A DNA stretch of 10,895 nucleotides from Prevotellaceae bacterium (GCA_031284065.1 JAITAP010000076.1:1-10895); one strand, 5' to 3'; numbered from the stretch's first letter, positions 1 to 9,190 are shown. Notes: generated by a model from the letters alone, not told the origin. Program-made: numbers and translations.

Positions 1-312
1 TACCGATGGACGATAGAGCTTGTTTTCAAGAAGCTGAAGCAGAACTTCCAGCTGCATTTTTTCTACTCGGATACCGAAAACGGGATAAAAACGCAGGTAT
101 GGTGTACCTTGATAGCCCATTTACTGCTGACCGTAATCCGTTGTTTTACCCGCACGAAGAAAGCATTTTCAACCGTAGCGGCGTTGATACGCATCCATTT
201 GATAAGCCATTTGGGTTTGAGCTGGGTAGTAACCGAAGGACGGCGGGCGTATGCCAAGCGGACAATGAGCAAAAACAAAAGTCCTGCTGCCATACCGTTG
301 GCTCTTTTTTAG
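1..312 (+). CDS. IS4-type transposase, C-terminal end (cut by window edge)
   Basis: Frame 1 is open from the first base to a TAG at 310-312, giving 103 residues with the N-terminal part outside the window. It opens with Y-RWTIEL-FKKLKQNF, the Y-(2)R-(3)E-(6)K signature of the IS4 superfamily that carries the catalytic glutamate of the DDE triad. The following ENGIKTQVWCTLIAHLLLT and the IRIHLISH stretch resemble the C-terminal ends of DUF4372-type IS4 transposases common in Bacteroidetes. The enzyme would cut and rejoin the ends of its own insertion sequence. Whether the complete gene is intact cannot be judged here. I could not fix the right end of the element; 379-400 forms an 8-bp imperfect hairpin and might be near it, but that is a guess. 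Family assignment is from motif recognition. Confidence 0.82.
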   Translation, partial: YRWTIELVFKKLKQNFQLHFFYSDTENGIKTQVWCTLIAHLLLTVIRCFTRTKKAFSTVAALIRIHLISHLGLSWVVTEGRRAYAKRTMSKNKSPAAIPLALF

Positions 313-593
313 GGGGGAGGTGGGCTTTTGAAATGAAAAATCAAACGGCTAAAAATCAATATGATAATAAATAAAAATCGGCAAATTTCCAAGTTTGTCG
401 GTCAGTAGTGTCTGCAAATCTTGTAAAGGTTAAATTGCGTTATTGCTTTTTTGTGGTATATGGAAAAGGCTTACCTTTGCTATCATTTTTTTAATTATTA
501 ATTCGAATACATTACATTCGGAAATTGACAATATGCTTGTTTTGTTGACAGATTGGGAGGAAGTGCAACTCTAAATATATTCCTTTTAAAGTT
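313..593. other. AT-rich intergenic stretch after the transposase
   Basis: No gene is seen here. The stretch holds a short imperfect hairpin (379-386 pairing with 393-400), which may lie near the right end of the insertion sequence, and a promoter at 450-479, listed separately. A 13-codon ORF at 533-574 in the presumed leader has no supporting feature. I see no tRNA or riboswitch-like conserved core. Confidence 0.5.
450..479 (+). promoter_or_regulatory. Bacteroidetes-type promoter (-33 TTTG, -7 TACCTTTG)
   Basis: TTTG at 450-453 and TACCTTTG at 472-479 are 18 bases apart. This matches the primary sigma factor consensus known from Bacteroides (TTTG at -33, TAnnTTTG at -7). Transcription would start near 486 and leave a leader of about 235 nt before the gene at 722. 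It is the only good match upstream of that gene. Confidence 0.68.
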
Positions 594-725
594 ATGGTTG
601 CAGTGAGGCTTTGTGTCATTAGCCAATACATAGAGTTCGGAAAGTCTGTACTTAAGAAAGTTCAGCGCTGTCATTTAAAGCGTATTTCAAGTATTTTTCA
701 CCCTTTAAGTATTATAGTGTTATGA
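594..725 (+). CDS. Possible 43-codon ORF overlapping the next start by ATGA
   Basis: An ATG at 594 opens a 43-codon frame ending in a TGA at 723-725. The stop shares bases with the ATG at 722 of the OmpA-family gene, forming the ATGA junction typical of translationally coupled genes. The product would be small, basic and cysteine-containing (MVAVRLCVISQYIEFGKSVL at its N-terminus), and I recognise no family. No Shine-Dalgarno site precedes it, which is normal in Bacteroidetes. It lies in the leader expected from the promoter at 450-479. It could be a coupling or leader ORF, or a chance frame in the untranslated region; the junction is the only real support. Confidence 0.22.
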   Translation: MVAVRLCVISQYIEFGKSVLKKVQRCHLKRISSIFHPLSIIVL

Positions 726-2365
726 GATATTCTATTTTTACAACAGTATTTTTTTTGCTACTTCTTTTAAGTAGCCAACCTTATAAATCTTTTGGCGAGC
801 CTCAGCCTCAAGCCCAAGATCCGGCAGGGGTTCAGGTCAGCGCTATTCAAGACGTCCGCTACAAATCGGCGCGCAACTACCACCGTGCCGGGTTGTATAG
901 CAAGGCGCTGAAAGAGTACCGCGAGGCGCTGCAGAACAACAAAAACGGGAGCCGCTACGACTCATTGGTGCAGCGTAGAATAGCGGAGTGCGAGTTTGGG
1001 CTTCAAAAGCAATCCCAACCCGAGCCGGTTACCGTAACCAAGCTCGGCATTACCATTAATGACGCACGCTACTCCAACGTCGGCGCTTTTGCGCTGAATA
1101 ACGAGCAAACGCTCTACTTTACCTCTCCCCGCCCCGCCGTCAGCACATTAAAGAGAAAAGGCAAAGGCGAGCCGAGCGAAATGCGTGATAACGTGTGCGT
1201 GGCTCACCGCAGCGGTACGGTATCGCCGTGGGGAGTTGCAAGCGTGGTGCCAGAACTGGAACATGTGCAGCTACATCAAGGTGTTTTGGGTATTTCCCCC
1301 GACGGTAGAGACATGTTCATTTTTAGAGGCACTAACGATATTTTTGTGCAAAACCTCGACCACATGGCGCACGAAGTGAGTCCTGTTTCCCTTGCCAAGG
1401 CGTTGAACTTGAACATTGACAAGCGATTCCACGTATCCTCTTTGGCAATGACGGTCGACCGTCAAACTATCTACCTATGCACCGACGATGGCAAGGTTAA
1501 TGGCGGGTACGGAGGTTACGATATTTGGAGCATCCGTCGCGACAAGTCCACGGGCGAATGGGGCGCAATGGTCAACTTGGGAGCGCACATTAATACTGTC
1601 GGCCATGAGCTTTCGGTTTCCGTCCTCCCCGACGGGAAAACAATTTTTTTCGCCTCCGACGGCTATGAAGGGGTAGGACGGTGCGATATCTACCGCTCTA
1701 CTTACATTGATGCGATTGGGGAGTGGAGCAAGCCGCTGCACTTGGGCTACCCTATCAACACGCCCAACGATGATCTTTACTACAATCCGGTTTTTGACAA
1801 CCCCAAACATGCCTATTACTCTGTTGAAAGACCTGATGAGCCGGGAAATTACGATATTTACTTCATTGATTACCAAGGCGACATTTTAACTCCGGAGGAA
1901 AAAAAGGCGCGTCGCAAGGCTGCCGATAAAGAGCAAATAGAAACAACACCCATCAAGGCTAAAGAGAAAGCGCTATTAGTTAAGCAAGGTTACTCCGATT
2001 TTCCTCAAGGTTCGGTAGCGGTGGGAATGAAAGTACTCCTCCGCGACATTCAGTTTAGCGAAGGGAAGGCAACTCTTTCACCCAAATCATACGTGCACTT
2101 GGAGCCTCTCCGCCGTCTGATGGAGTCACAACCCCGTATTCGCATAAAAATTTCCGGACACACAGACAACATTGGAGAAAAAGCGGCTAACCTCAAACTT
2201 TCCAAAGAAAGAGCGCGTAGCGTAGCGAACTTTCTTATAGGAAAAGGTATAGCCCCAACTCGCCTTGAGGTAGAAGGCTACGGCCAAAACCAACCTATTA
2301 CCACTAATAAAACAAAAGCAGGTCGAGCTCTCAATCGACGTGTAGAATTTAAAGTGATAAAATAA
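722..2365 (+). CDS. OmpA-family envelope protein with TPR and PD40 propeller (PorE-like), paralogue 1
   Basis: The 547-residue product is probably a periplasmic protein tying an envelope complex to peptidoglycan. Residues 1-25 are a signal peptide (leucine-rich core, then SFG) with no lipobox cysteine. Residues about 44-95 form TPR-like helices (YKSARNYHRAGLYSKALKEY). Residues about 105-385 carry PD40/WD40-like propeller repeats (ISPDGRDMFIF at 191; VLPDGKTIFFASDG at 301). A lysine-rich linker of about 50 residues follows, then an OmpA C-terminal domain (about 436-547) with HTD at 480-482, R497 in LSKERA and NRRVEF at 538. D482 and R497 match the diaminopimelate-binding pair of this family. 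TPR, propeller and OmpA in this order is the layout of PorE of the T9SS, but the carboxypeptidase-like domain and lipid anchor of PorE are missing. A T9SS role is therefore inference. The next intact gene is a paralogue. Confidence 0.85.
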   Translation: MRYSIFTTVFFLLLLLSSQPYKSFGEPQPQAQDPAGVQVSAIQDVRYKSARNYHRAGLYSKALKEYREALQNNKNGSRYDSLVQRRIAECEFGLQKQSQPEPVTVTKLGITINDARYSNVGAFALNNEQTLYFTSPRPAVSTLKRKGKGEPSEMRDNVCVAHRSGTVSPWGVASVVPELEHVQLHQGVLGISPDGRDMFIFRGTNDIFVQNLDHMAHEVSPVSLAKALNLNIDKRFHVSSLAMTVDRQTIYLCTDDGKVNGGYGGYDIWSIRRDKSTGEWGAMVNLGAHINTVGHELSVSVLPDGKTIFFASDGYEGVGRCDIYRSTYIDAIGEWSKPLHLGYPINTPNDDLYYNPVFDNPKHAYYSVERPDEPGNYDIYFIDYQGDILTPEEKKARRKAADKEQIETTPIKAKEKALLVKQGYSDFPQGSVAVGMKVLLRDIQFSEGKATLSPKSYVHLEPLRRLMESQPRIRIKISGHTDNIGEKAANLKLSKERARSVANFLIGKGIAPTRLEVEGYGQNQPITTNKTKAGRALNRRVEFKVIK

Positions 2366-2454
2366 GGCGGATGAACCGCTATAAAAGCAAAAACGAAAAA
2401 CTTTGCAACAGCGGAAAATTAGAGATTATATAGATTGAAAAAATAAAGCGTTAT

Positions 2455-2736
2455 TTATAGCAACGAAGGCATTGGATTATTTTTCAGGCAGGGCAAAATA
2501 AACAGCAGCTTGTCCTCAATTCGCGGCAGCTTGCCTGTTTGGCGACCGCAGGATATGCGCTTGCGCACCTTGCCGTTGAGCGTGTAGTGCGAGTAATGCT
2601 CGTCCCAATGGTACTTGAATGTGGTCGTTAATGCCTCAAATTCCGCTACCGTCAGGCTTGTTAAGCTCAACACGCGCGGTGCATTTTTTTTGATTTTTCG
2701 TGTGTCATTTTGGGAAAAAAACTTTGTCTGATACAA
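2455..2736 (-). pseudogene. Truncated IS5-type transposase, N-terminal fragment
   Basis: The minus strand encodes 93 residues from a TTG start. The core resembles the N-terminal region (HTH_Tnp_4-like) of IS5-type transposases: RVLSLTSLTVAEFEALTTTF, then W-EHYSHYTLNGKVRKR, then LPRIEDKLLFILPCLKNNPM. In intact relatives this is followed by the Q-rich turn, a second helix-turn-helix and the DDE catalytic domain. Here the frame stops about five residues later and none of the catalytic domain follows in 2366-2455. It is therefore a dead remnant. It lies between two tandem paralogues and in opposite orientation to them. Assignment rests on remembered family motifs. Confidence 0.7.
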
Positions 2737-2768
2737 CTATTTAATATGATTTTTTTTAAAGCAAAAGC

Positions 2769-4385
2769 ATGAGAATATTTTCTAAATATCGCTCTTTATG
2801 TATTTTTTTCTTCGCACTGTTTCTTGTAGGAAGTTTCTCTAATACATCTTTTGGACAAGCTTCGCGTCGTGAGAAGCAAAATTTGTCTCCGGAAGAAGCT
2901 CGATACAAATTAGCAGCGGGGTACCACCGTCGGGGCTTATACCGTGAAGCTCTTGAGGTGTATCGCAGCTTGCCGCGACAAGAAAAACGAATGTCCGATA
3001 TGATTTCCAAAAGAATAGAAGAATGTGAGTATGCTATTGAAAAGAGGTCAAATCCGGAAGCGGTTACTATAACCAAGCTTGACGCCATGATAAATGATAT
3101 CAAGTATGCAAGTTTTAGCGCTTTTGCAATGGCCGACGAAAAAACGCTTTTCTTTACTTCTTCCCGTTTTTCTTCCGGAGCATTGGGCAGCAAATTCGGC
3201 GAGGCGCTTGACAGGGTGTGCGTAGCTCGTCGAAAAACGGTGAAATCTCCATGGGAAGTTAGCGTGCTGACAGATAACAGTCCGTTTCATGAAGGCGTTT
3301 TGGCTATTTCCCCTGATGGACAATTTTTATTCGTTTTCAGAGGGAGTAATAAAATTTTTGTGCAGAATCTTCAACAGCTGTCGCAGGGAGTGAATTTTGT
3401 CCCCATCGATCAAGCGCTCAACCTGAAAATAAGTGACAGGCAACATATATCCTCGATGGCAATAACGGCTGACGGAAGCACAATTTACTTGTGTATTGAC
3501 GGTGGTCGGCATGAGTCTAAAAAAGGACAGGGTGGTTATGATATTTGGTACACTACCAAAATGGCCGGTGGATGGAGCGAGCTGACCAATATGGGCACTG
3601 ACATTAATACAGCGGGTAACGAAGTTTCTGTTTCCGTACTTCCGGATGGGAAGACTCTTTTCTTTGCCTCCGACGGGTTAAAGGGCATGGGAGGGTACGA
3701 TATATACAGCTCTACGCGTGTTGGTGGTGCTTGGAGCAAGCCTATGAATTTGGGTTACCCCATAAATACGCCAAACAACGACGTTTACTACAATACTGTT
3801 CCTGGCAACCCTCGCCACGCCTACTACTCTGTCGGAAGACCGGACGTGGCGGATGCTTACGATACTTACTTCGTTAACTGTTACGGAAAGGTATTGAGCG
3901 ACGAGGAGAAAGCAAGCCGGCGCCTTGAGTTTCTTCGCGCGCTGAAAAAGGTGCGCGCAAAACCTGTCAGTCCCAAAACGGCAAAGCTCCTCGCCAAGAA
4001 AAAATACTCCAAGCTCTCGGAAAAAACTCCTACGGTTGAAAGGGTAAAAATGATTTTGCAAAGAGTTAAATTTTCCACAAATAAATCGAAGCTTTCACCA
4101 AGCTCTTTCAAATCTCTGGATGTTCTCTGCCGCTGGCTGAGGTGGCACCCGGGCGTGCGGGTAAAGATTTCCGGCTATACGGATAATAAGGGAAAAAAAT
4201 CTGCCAACCTTAAAATCTCTCGTGCAAGAGCGCAGAGCGTAGCAAACTATCTTATTAAAAAAGGGGTATATTCTGAGCAGATTGTTGTAAAGGGTTACGG
4301 CAGAAAACGACCGATTACCTCCAATAAAACCGCCGCCGGTCGCACCCTCAACAACCGCGTGGAGGTTAGCGTGATTGTAAGGTAA
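2769..4385 (+). CDS. OmpA-family envelope protein with TPR and PD40 propeller (PorE-like), paralogue 2
   Basis: The 538-residue product is a clear paralogue of the protein at 722-2365, alignable along its whole length. Residues 1-29 are a signal peptide ending in SFG before Q30, again without a lipobox. TPR-like helices cover about 43-92 (YKLAAGYHRRGLYREALEVY). PD40 propeller repeats cover about 100-370, with ISPDGQFLFVF at 180, VLPDGKTLFFASDG at 290 and the shared GYPINTPN at 329. After a very basic linker (about 375-425) comes the OmpA domain, with YTD at 470-472, R487 in ISRARA and NNRVE at 528. D472 and R487 are the expected peptidoglycan-binding residues. Likely role: envelope anchoring, possibly T9SS-linked (inferred). 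Only 32 nt separate this start from the transposase remnant. A weak TTTG/TATGATTT pair (2723-2752) might be its own promoter; otherwise it is read from the first paralogue. Confidence 0.85.
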   Translation: MRIFSKYRSLCIFFFALFLVGSFSNTSFGQASRREKQNLSPEEARYKLAAGYHRRGLYREALEVYRSLPRQEKRMSDMISKRIEECEYAIEKRSNPEAVTITKLDAMINDIKYASFSAFAMADEKTLFFTSSRFSSGALGSKFGEALDRVCVARRKTVKSPWEVSVLTDNSPFHEGVLAISPDGQFLFVFRGSNKIFVQNLQQLSQGVNFVPIDQALNLKISDRQHISSMAITADGSTIYLCIDGGRHESKKGQGGYDIWYTTKMAGGWSELTNMGTDINTAGNEVSVSVLPDGKTLFFASDGLKGMGGYDIYSSTRVGGAWSKPMNLGYPINTPNNDVYYNTVPGNPRHAYYSVGRPDVADAYDTYFVNCYGKVLSDEEKASRRLEFLRALKKVRAKPVSPKTAKLLAKKKYSKLSEKTPTVERVKMILQRVKFSTNKSKLSPSSFKSLDVLCRWLRWHPGVRVKISGYTDNKGKKSANLKISRARAQSVANYLIKKGVYSEQIVVKGYGRKRPITSNKTAAGRTLNNRVEVSVIVR

Positions 4386-4435
4386 GTATGGAAATATGTA
4401 GCTAAATGACATTCGTGCAATAGCAATTTTTTTGG

Positions 4436-4486
4436 AACTATTTTGCAAAATGTTGCCCCTGAGCATTTTACAAAATAGTTTTTGTT
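4436..4486 (+). terminator. Long AT-rich hairpin terminator after paralogue 2
   Basis: Bases 4436-4445 pair perfectly with 4471-4480 (10 bp). After one mismatch, 4447-4452 pair with 4464-4469 (6 bp), leaving an 11-nt loop. A T-run follows at 4479-4483. The opposite flank is rich in A and T, so it may also stop transcripts from the other strand. It separates the envelope genes from the fermentation genes. Confidence 0.65.
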
Positions 4487-4565
4487 AGTACTTCTCGTGC
4501 ACGCGCACGTTGCGCCGACGGCAGCTGAAACTTTGAAATAACAAATAGCGCAGATGAAGAAATTA

Positions 4566-4573
4566 TACATTCG
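4566..4573 (+). promoter_or_regulatory. Weak -7-like element upstream of ackA
   Basis: TACATTCG at 4566-4573 differs by one base from TAnnTTTG and lies 19 bases before the ackA start. The nearest TTTG (4532-4535) is about 30 bases upstream, too far for the usual spacing. A promoter is expected in this gap, since a terminator precedes it, but this match is weak. Confidence 0.25.
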
Positions 4574-4592
4574 GGTAAATTAGGTAAATGAA

Positions 4593-5801
<1,209 letters not shown>

Positions 5802-6036
5802 GAAAGAATTGAAAGCTGAAAGCTATTTGCGCCAAGCAAGCCCCGCACCTTACAGATGCTTTTTACTATGTAGCAGAAGAGCAGATGAAGGATTGCCGGA
5901 GGGAGAATATACCCCTTGAAAAGAGCAGTAAGGGTAGTTTTCATGCGAACAGGCCTGTTTACGCCGAAAATTAGCGGGAAATACAAATTAGTTAAAGATT
6001 GTCATCATAAATTAAATAAAACAAAATTCAGTAGAA

Positions 6037-6945
6037 ATGGTAACAAAGTTAGAGCAGCTGGTAGAGAAGGTAAAATCAAAAGGCAGGAAAAGGCTGGTGG
6101 CGGCTTACGCCAACGATTCGCATACCATAGGCGCGGTCAGCATGGCGGTTGACCGTGGCCTTGTAGATGGCATTTTGGTGGGCGATGAGGCTACCATTAA
6201 GGCCGTGTGCAGCAATGAAAAAATTGACGCGGGTAAATTCCGCATTGTGCCGGAAGCCGACGAGGTAAAGGCGGCCGCCAAAGCGGTGGAAATAGTGCGC
6301 AACGGAGAGGCTGACGTTCTCATGAAAGGGCTGGTGAGCACCGACAAGTACATGCGCGCTATCCTCAATAAGGAAACGGGGTTGCTCCTCCCAAAGGCTA
6401 CGCTGAGCCACGTGTGCGTGCTCGAAGTGCCGACCTACGGCAAGCTTATTACGCTAAGCGATATTGCCGTTATTCCCGCGCCCGACCTCGCGCAAAAGGT
6501 TACGCTGACCAATAACGTAATTAACGTGGCGCGGCTGCTTGACATAGACAAGCCAAAGGTTGCCGTTATTGCGGCTACGGAGCAAATGCTGCCCGGTATG
6601 CAAGCCTGCGTTGACGCGGCGATTATTGCAAAAATGGCCGACAGGGGACAAATTCGCAACGCGCTTGTCGATGGCCCGTTGGCGATAGATGTGGCGCTGG
6701 ACAAGGAATCGGTGGAAATTAAAAAGCTCAGGAGCGTGGTGGCCGGCGACGCCGACTGTCTGGTGTTTCCAAGCATAGAAGCCGCCAACGTATTTTTCAA
6801 AGCCGCAACCAAGCTGGCAAAGGCAGAGCTGGCGGGCATTGTGGTGGGCGCAAAAGCGCCCTGCGTGCTCACCTCTCGCGGCGACACAGCTCTTACCAAG
6901 CTGTACTCTATTGCGCTGGGAGCGTTAATGGCAAAAGACAAGTAA
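6037..6945 (+). CDS. ptb: Phosphate butyryltransferase
   Basis: Phosphate butyryltransferase (EC 2.3.1.19) exchanges CoA for phosphate on butyryl-CoA, giving butyryl phosphate; many family members also accept branched or other short acyl-CoAs. The 302-residue length fits Ptb. Ptb-type motifs in order: HTIGAVSMAVDRGLVDGILVG (29-49), ADVLMKGLVSTDKYMRAIL with the STDKYMRAIL block (101-110), LSHVCVLEVP (123-132), IPAPDL (146-151), and LVDGPLAID (210-218). These favour Ptb over Pta, which would have a different glycine and serine pattern. The start at 6037 gives a standard N-terminus. A 235-nt gap separates it from ackA. That gap contains a small direct repeat (GAAAGCT twice, near 5811-5824) and no clear promoter. 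The gene for butyrate kinase follows after 26 nt. Confidence 0.93.
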   Translation: MVTKLEQLVEKVKSKGRKRLVAAYANDSHTIGAVSMAVDRGLVDGILVGDEATIKAVCSNEKIDAGKFRIVPEADEVKAAAKAVEIVRNGEADVLMKGLVSTDKYMRAILNKETGLLLPKATLSHVCVLEVPTYGKLITLSDIAVIPAPDLAQKVTLTNNVINVARLLDIDKPKVAVIAATEQMLPGMQACVDAAIIAKMADRGQIRNALVDGPLAIDVALDKESVEIKKLRSVVAGDADCLVFPSIEAANVFFKAATKLAKAELAGIVVGAKAPCVLTSRGDTALTKLYSIALGALMAKDK

Positions 6946-6971
6946 ATTTACCCATAAACTAAATAGCAACA

Positions 6972-8039
6972 ATGAAAATATTAGCCATCAACCCCGGCTC
7001 CACGTCAACCAAAATTGCCGTTTTTGAGCAAAACAAAAATATATTTCAGGTTACTTTGCGCCATAGCGCCGAAGAGCTGAAGCCATTCCCAAGCGTGGCG
7101 GAGCAGTTTGCTTTTCGCAAGGAGGTAATCCTGTCCGAGCTCAAAAAGGCGGGTATCGACGTAAGCGAAATAAGCGTGGTGGCGGGTCGTGGCGGGATAG
7201 TGAAGCCCATAGAGTCCGGCGTTTACGCGGTAAGCGAGGCTATGAAATCCGACCTGCGCTCGGCAAAATACGGCGAACATGCCAGCAACCTCGGCGCTCT
7301 CATTGCCGACGATATTGCCCGCTCGCTCCCCAACGCCAAAGCCTACATTGCAGACCCTGTGGTGGTGGACGAAATGCAGGACGTGGCAAGGGTTACGGGA
7401 GTACCCATATTTACCCGAAAATCAATTTTTCATGCCCTCAACCAAAAAGCTATTGCGCGGACCTACGCGCGCGAGCAGGGCAAAAAGTACGAGGAGCTGA
7501 ACCTCATAGTAGCGCACATGGGCGGAGGAATTTCGGTTGGCGCGCACCGGCAGGGGAAGGTAGTGGATACGAACAACGCCATTGGCGGCGACGGAGCGTT
7601 TTCGCCCGAACGCTCGGGCACCACGCCCGCCTTGCAGCTCCTTGAGGCATGTTTTAGCGGAAAATATACCAAAACCGAGCTGTCAAAAATGCTGGTGGGC
7701 AGCGGAGGGCTGGTGGCGCATTTGGGCACAAACGAAGCGCAAAAAGTGGCGGCGCTTGCCGAGCAGGGCAACGAGCAGGCTCGCCTGACGCTAAACGCCA
7801 TGAGCTATCAGGTGGGCAAGGAAATCGGCGCGGCGGCGGCTGTGCTGCACGGTCGTGTTGATGCAATTTTAGTTACCGGCGGAATTGCCTACAACCATTC
7901 GGTTACCGACTACATAAAGCAAATGACAAGCTTCATAGCTCCGGTATTTATATACCCGGGCGAAGACGAAATGACGGCATTGGTAGAAAACGTTACCCAA
8001 ATGTTAGACAATAAGTTGCCATTGAAAAAATATGATTAA
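6972..8039 (+). CDS. buk: Butyrate kinase
   Basis: Butyrate kinase (EC 2.7.2.7) transfers the phosphate of butyryl phosphate to ADP, giving butyrate and one ATP; it belongs to the same kinase superfamily as AckA. The 355 residues match Buk, shorter than AckA. Motifs: INPGSTSTK (6-14), AGRGG (71-75), ADPVVVDEM (127-135), AHMGGGISVGAH (181-192), ERSGTTPAL (213-221), VTGGIAYN (301-308) and the Buk-type PGEDEM (329-334). The N-terminal NPGSTSTK and the GGGISVG loop separate it from acetate kinase. It lies 26 nt behind ptb, so both are read together and form a butyrate (or branched short-chain acid) module. Substrate preference between butyrate and isobutyrate cannot be read from the sequence. Confidence 0.95.
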   Translation: MKILAINPGSTSTKIAVFEQNKNIFQVTLRHSAEELKPFPSVAEQFAFRKEVILSELKKAGIDVSEISVVAGRGGIVKPIESGVYAVSEAMKSDLRSAKYGEHASNLGALIADDIARSLPNAKAYIADPVVVDEMQDVARVTGVPIFTRKSIFHALNQKAIARTYAREQGKKYEELNLIVAHMGGGISVGAHRQGKVVDTNNAIGGDGAFSPERSGTTPALQLLEACFSGKYTKTELSKMLVGSGGLVAHLGTNEAQKVAALAEQGNEQARLTLNAMSYQVGKEIGAAAAVLHGRVDAILVTGGIAYNHSVTDYIKQMTSFIAPVFIYPGEDEMTALVENVTQMLDNKLPLKKYD

Positions 8040-8055
8040 CTATTCGTATGAATAG
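8040..8055 (+). terminator. Short hairpin just after buk, possible weak terminator
   Basis: Bases 8040-8045 pair perfectly with 8050-8055 around a GTAT loop, immediately after the buk stop. The following bases are AT-rich but not a proper T-run, so termination here is doubtful. A separate promoter begins just downstream, which fits the end of a transcript near here. Confidence 0.28.
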
Positions 8056-8072
8056 AATTATTATTGACAAAA

Positions 8073-8103
8073 TTGTTTTTTTTGCCATAAAATAGTACAT
8101 TTG
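8073..8103 (+). promoter_or_regulatory. Bacteroidetes-type promoter (-33 TTG, -7 TACATTTG)
   Basis: TACATTTG at 8096-8103 is a full TAnnTTTG match. TTG at 8073-8075 lies 20 bases upstream at the expected -33 place. Transcription would begin near 8110. This decides the start of the next gene: the in-frame TTG at 8101 is part of the promoter, so translation must begin at the ATG at 8176. Confidence 0.7.
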
Positions 8104-8175
8104 CATCCAGCTAAAAGCGTATTTGTCTCCATCAGTAATAATAAAAATAATAAATTAGTAAAAACAGTTCCTATT

Positions 8176-9189
8176 ATGAAAAAGATTATAATGAGTTCAT
8201 TTGGGTTGCTGGCAGCCGTATCCGGCATGGCGCAGCCCACCCTCACCTACGCAAAGCATGGCTTGCGGGTGGGCGACGTGCACCAAACACGCAGAGTGAC
8301 TACCGCCGAACCGGGGGCGAGCGGCGCCAACGTAACGTGGGATTTTAGCGCATGTAAAGTAACCGGTGATGTGCAATCGGAGGCGCTGGAGCGCAGCGGC
8401 GAGCACATTGCCGTGCGAAACGACGGCAACGTCCTCTTTCAGTTTGACGCTACGCCGTACGGAAATGACTACTACGGGTATGCCGCAAGCGGCTATAGCG
8501 TGGTGTACGAAAATCCGGCGCTCAAAACAAGGTACCCCTTTGGATTTCTTGACCAGCACAGCGGCGAGTTTCAAGGCTACATTGCGCAGGGCAACAGCAA
8601 AACCACTGTGGAAGGAACCTACTCGTCGGAGGTTGATGGCTACGGCACGCTGAAGCTGCCCAACGGCGTTACGCTGAGTAACGTGTTGCGCGTGAAAACC
8701 ACAGAAGTGCAAAAGCGGCTTTACGGCAGCGTTGTAAGCAGTGCAGAAGTAAAATATCTGTGGTATTCGCAAGATTTTCGCTATCCGGTTTTTGTAACTA
8801 TTGAGCATGGCAGCGACCTCAAAGAGGCAAAAGACGCCAACCGGTCGTCGTACGTGAACGTTGCCGCCTTGTCTGCGCCTGCGGTGGCCGTAAGCAACAC
8901 CGGCAACAAACAGCAGGCTGCAAGCGTCAATTTGCCCGAAATTACGTACGATATTTACCCGAACCCCGTGAAAGATGCTGCCGCCATTACCTATAAGCTG
9001 CCTTACGACGCCAAGGTGAGCGTTGCGGTATATACCATCACCAGCGCATGTGTGCGCAAAATCGTGAACAACGAATTTCAAACGGCGGGAGAGTACGCCT
9101 ACACCTACACGCCCGCTACGCCGGGTACCTACTTTGTGCGCTTTGCTTTCGGCGATAAGGCATATATTGAGCAAATAGTGAAGAAGTAA
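8176..9189 (+). CDS. Secreted protein with T9SS type A sorting domain
   Basis: The 337-residue product starts at ATG 8176; the frame is open further up to a TTG at 8101, but that codon lies in the -7 promoter box. Residues 1-19 are a signal peptide (MKKIIMSSFGLLAAVSGMA, cleavage before Q20). The middle is rich in beta-strand patterns and aromatic residues (NVTWDFSACKVTG; YGNDYYGYAASGYSVVYEN), and I recognise no catalytic motif. Residues 261-337 form a Por_Secre_tail type A sorting domain: YPNPVKDAAAITYKL, then VSVAVYTI, and the end TPGTYFVRFAFGDKAYIEQIVKK. Such domains direct proteins through the T9SS outer-membrane channel and are cut off as the cargo is attached or released. The cargo function is unknown. 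The stop is one base before the next start. Confidence 0.88.
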   Translation: MKKIIMSSFGLLAAVSGMAQPTLTYAKHGLRVGDVHQTRRVTTAEPGASGANVTWDFSACKVTGDVQSEALERSGEHIAVRNDGNVLFQFDATPYGNDYYGYAASGYSVVYENPALKTRYPFGFLDQHSGEFQGYIAQGNSKTTVEGTYSSEVDGYGTLKLPNGVTLSNVLRVKTTEVQKRLYGSVVSSAEVKYLWYSQDFRYPVFVTIEHGSDLKEAKDANRSSYVNVAALSAPAVAVSNTGNKQQAASVNLPEITYDIYPNPVKDAAAITYKLPYDAKVSVAVYTITSACVRKIVNNEFQTAGEYAYTYTPATPGTYFVRFAFGDKAYIEQIVKK

Positions 9190-9190
9190 G

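Noticed and set aside
6..374. A 122-codon plus-strand frame at the left edge
   Set aside because: It overlaps the IS4-type transposase frame, which carries the YRWTIEL signature; this one has none.
4574..4586. 13-nt sequence GGTAAATTAGGTA shared with 10169-10181
   Set aside because: It is short, AT-rich and in unrelated contexts, so chance is likely without more copies.
5916..6152. A 78-codon plus-strand frame before and across the ptb start
   Set aside because: It overlaps the N-terminal part of ptb in another frame, and its product is a basic, low-complexity shadow.
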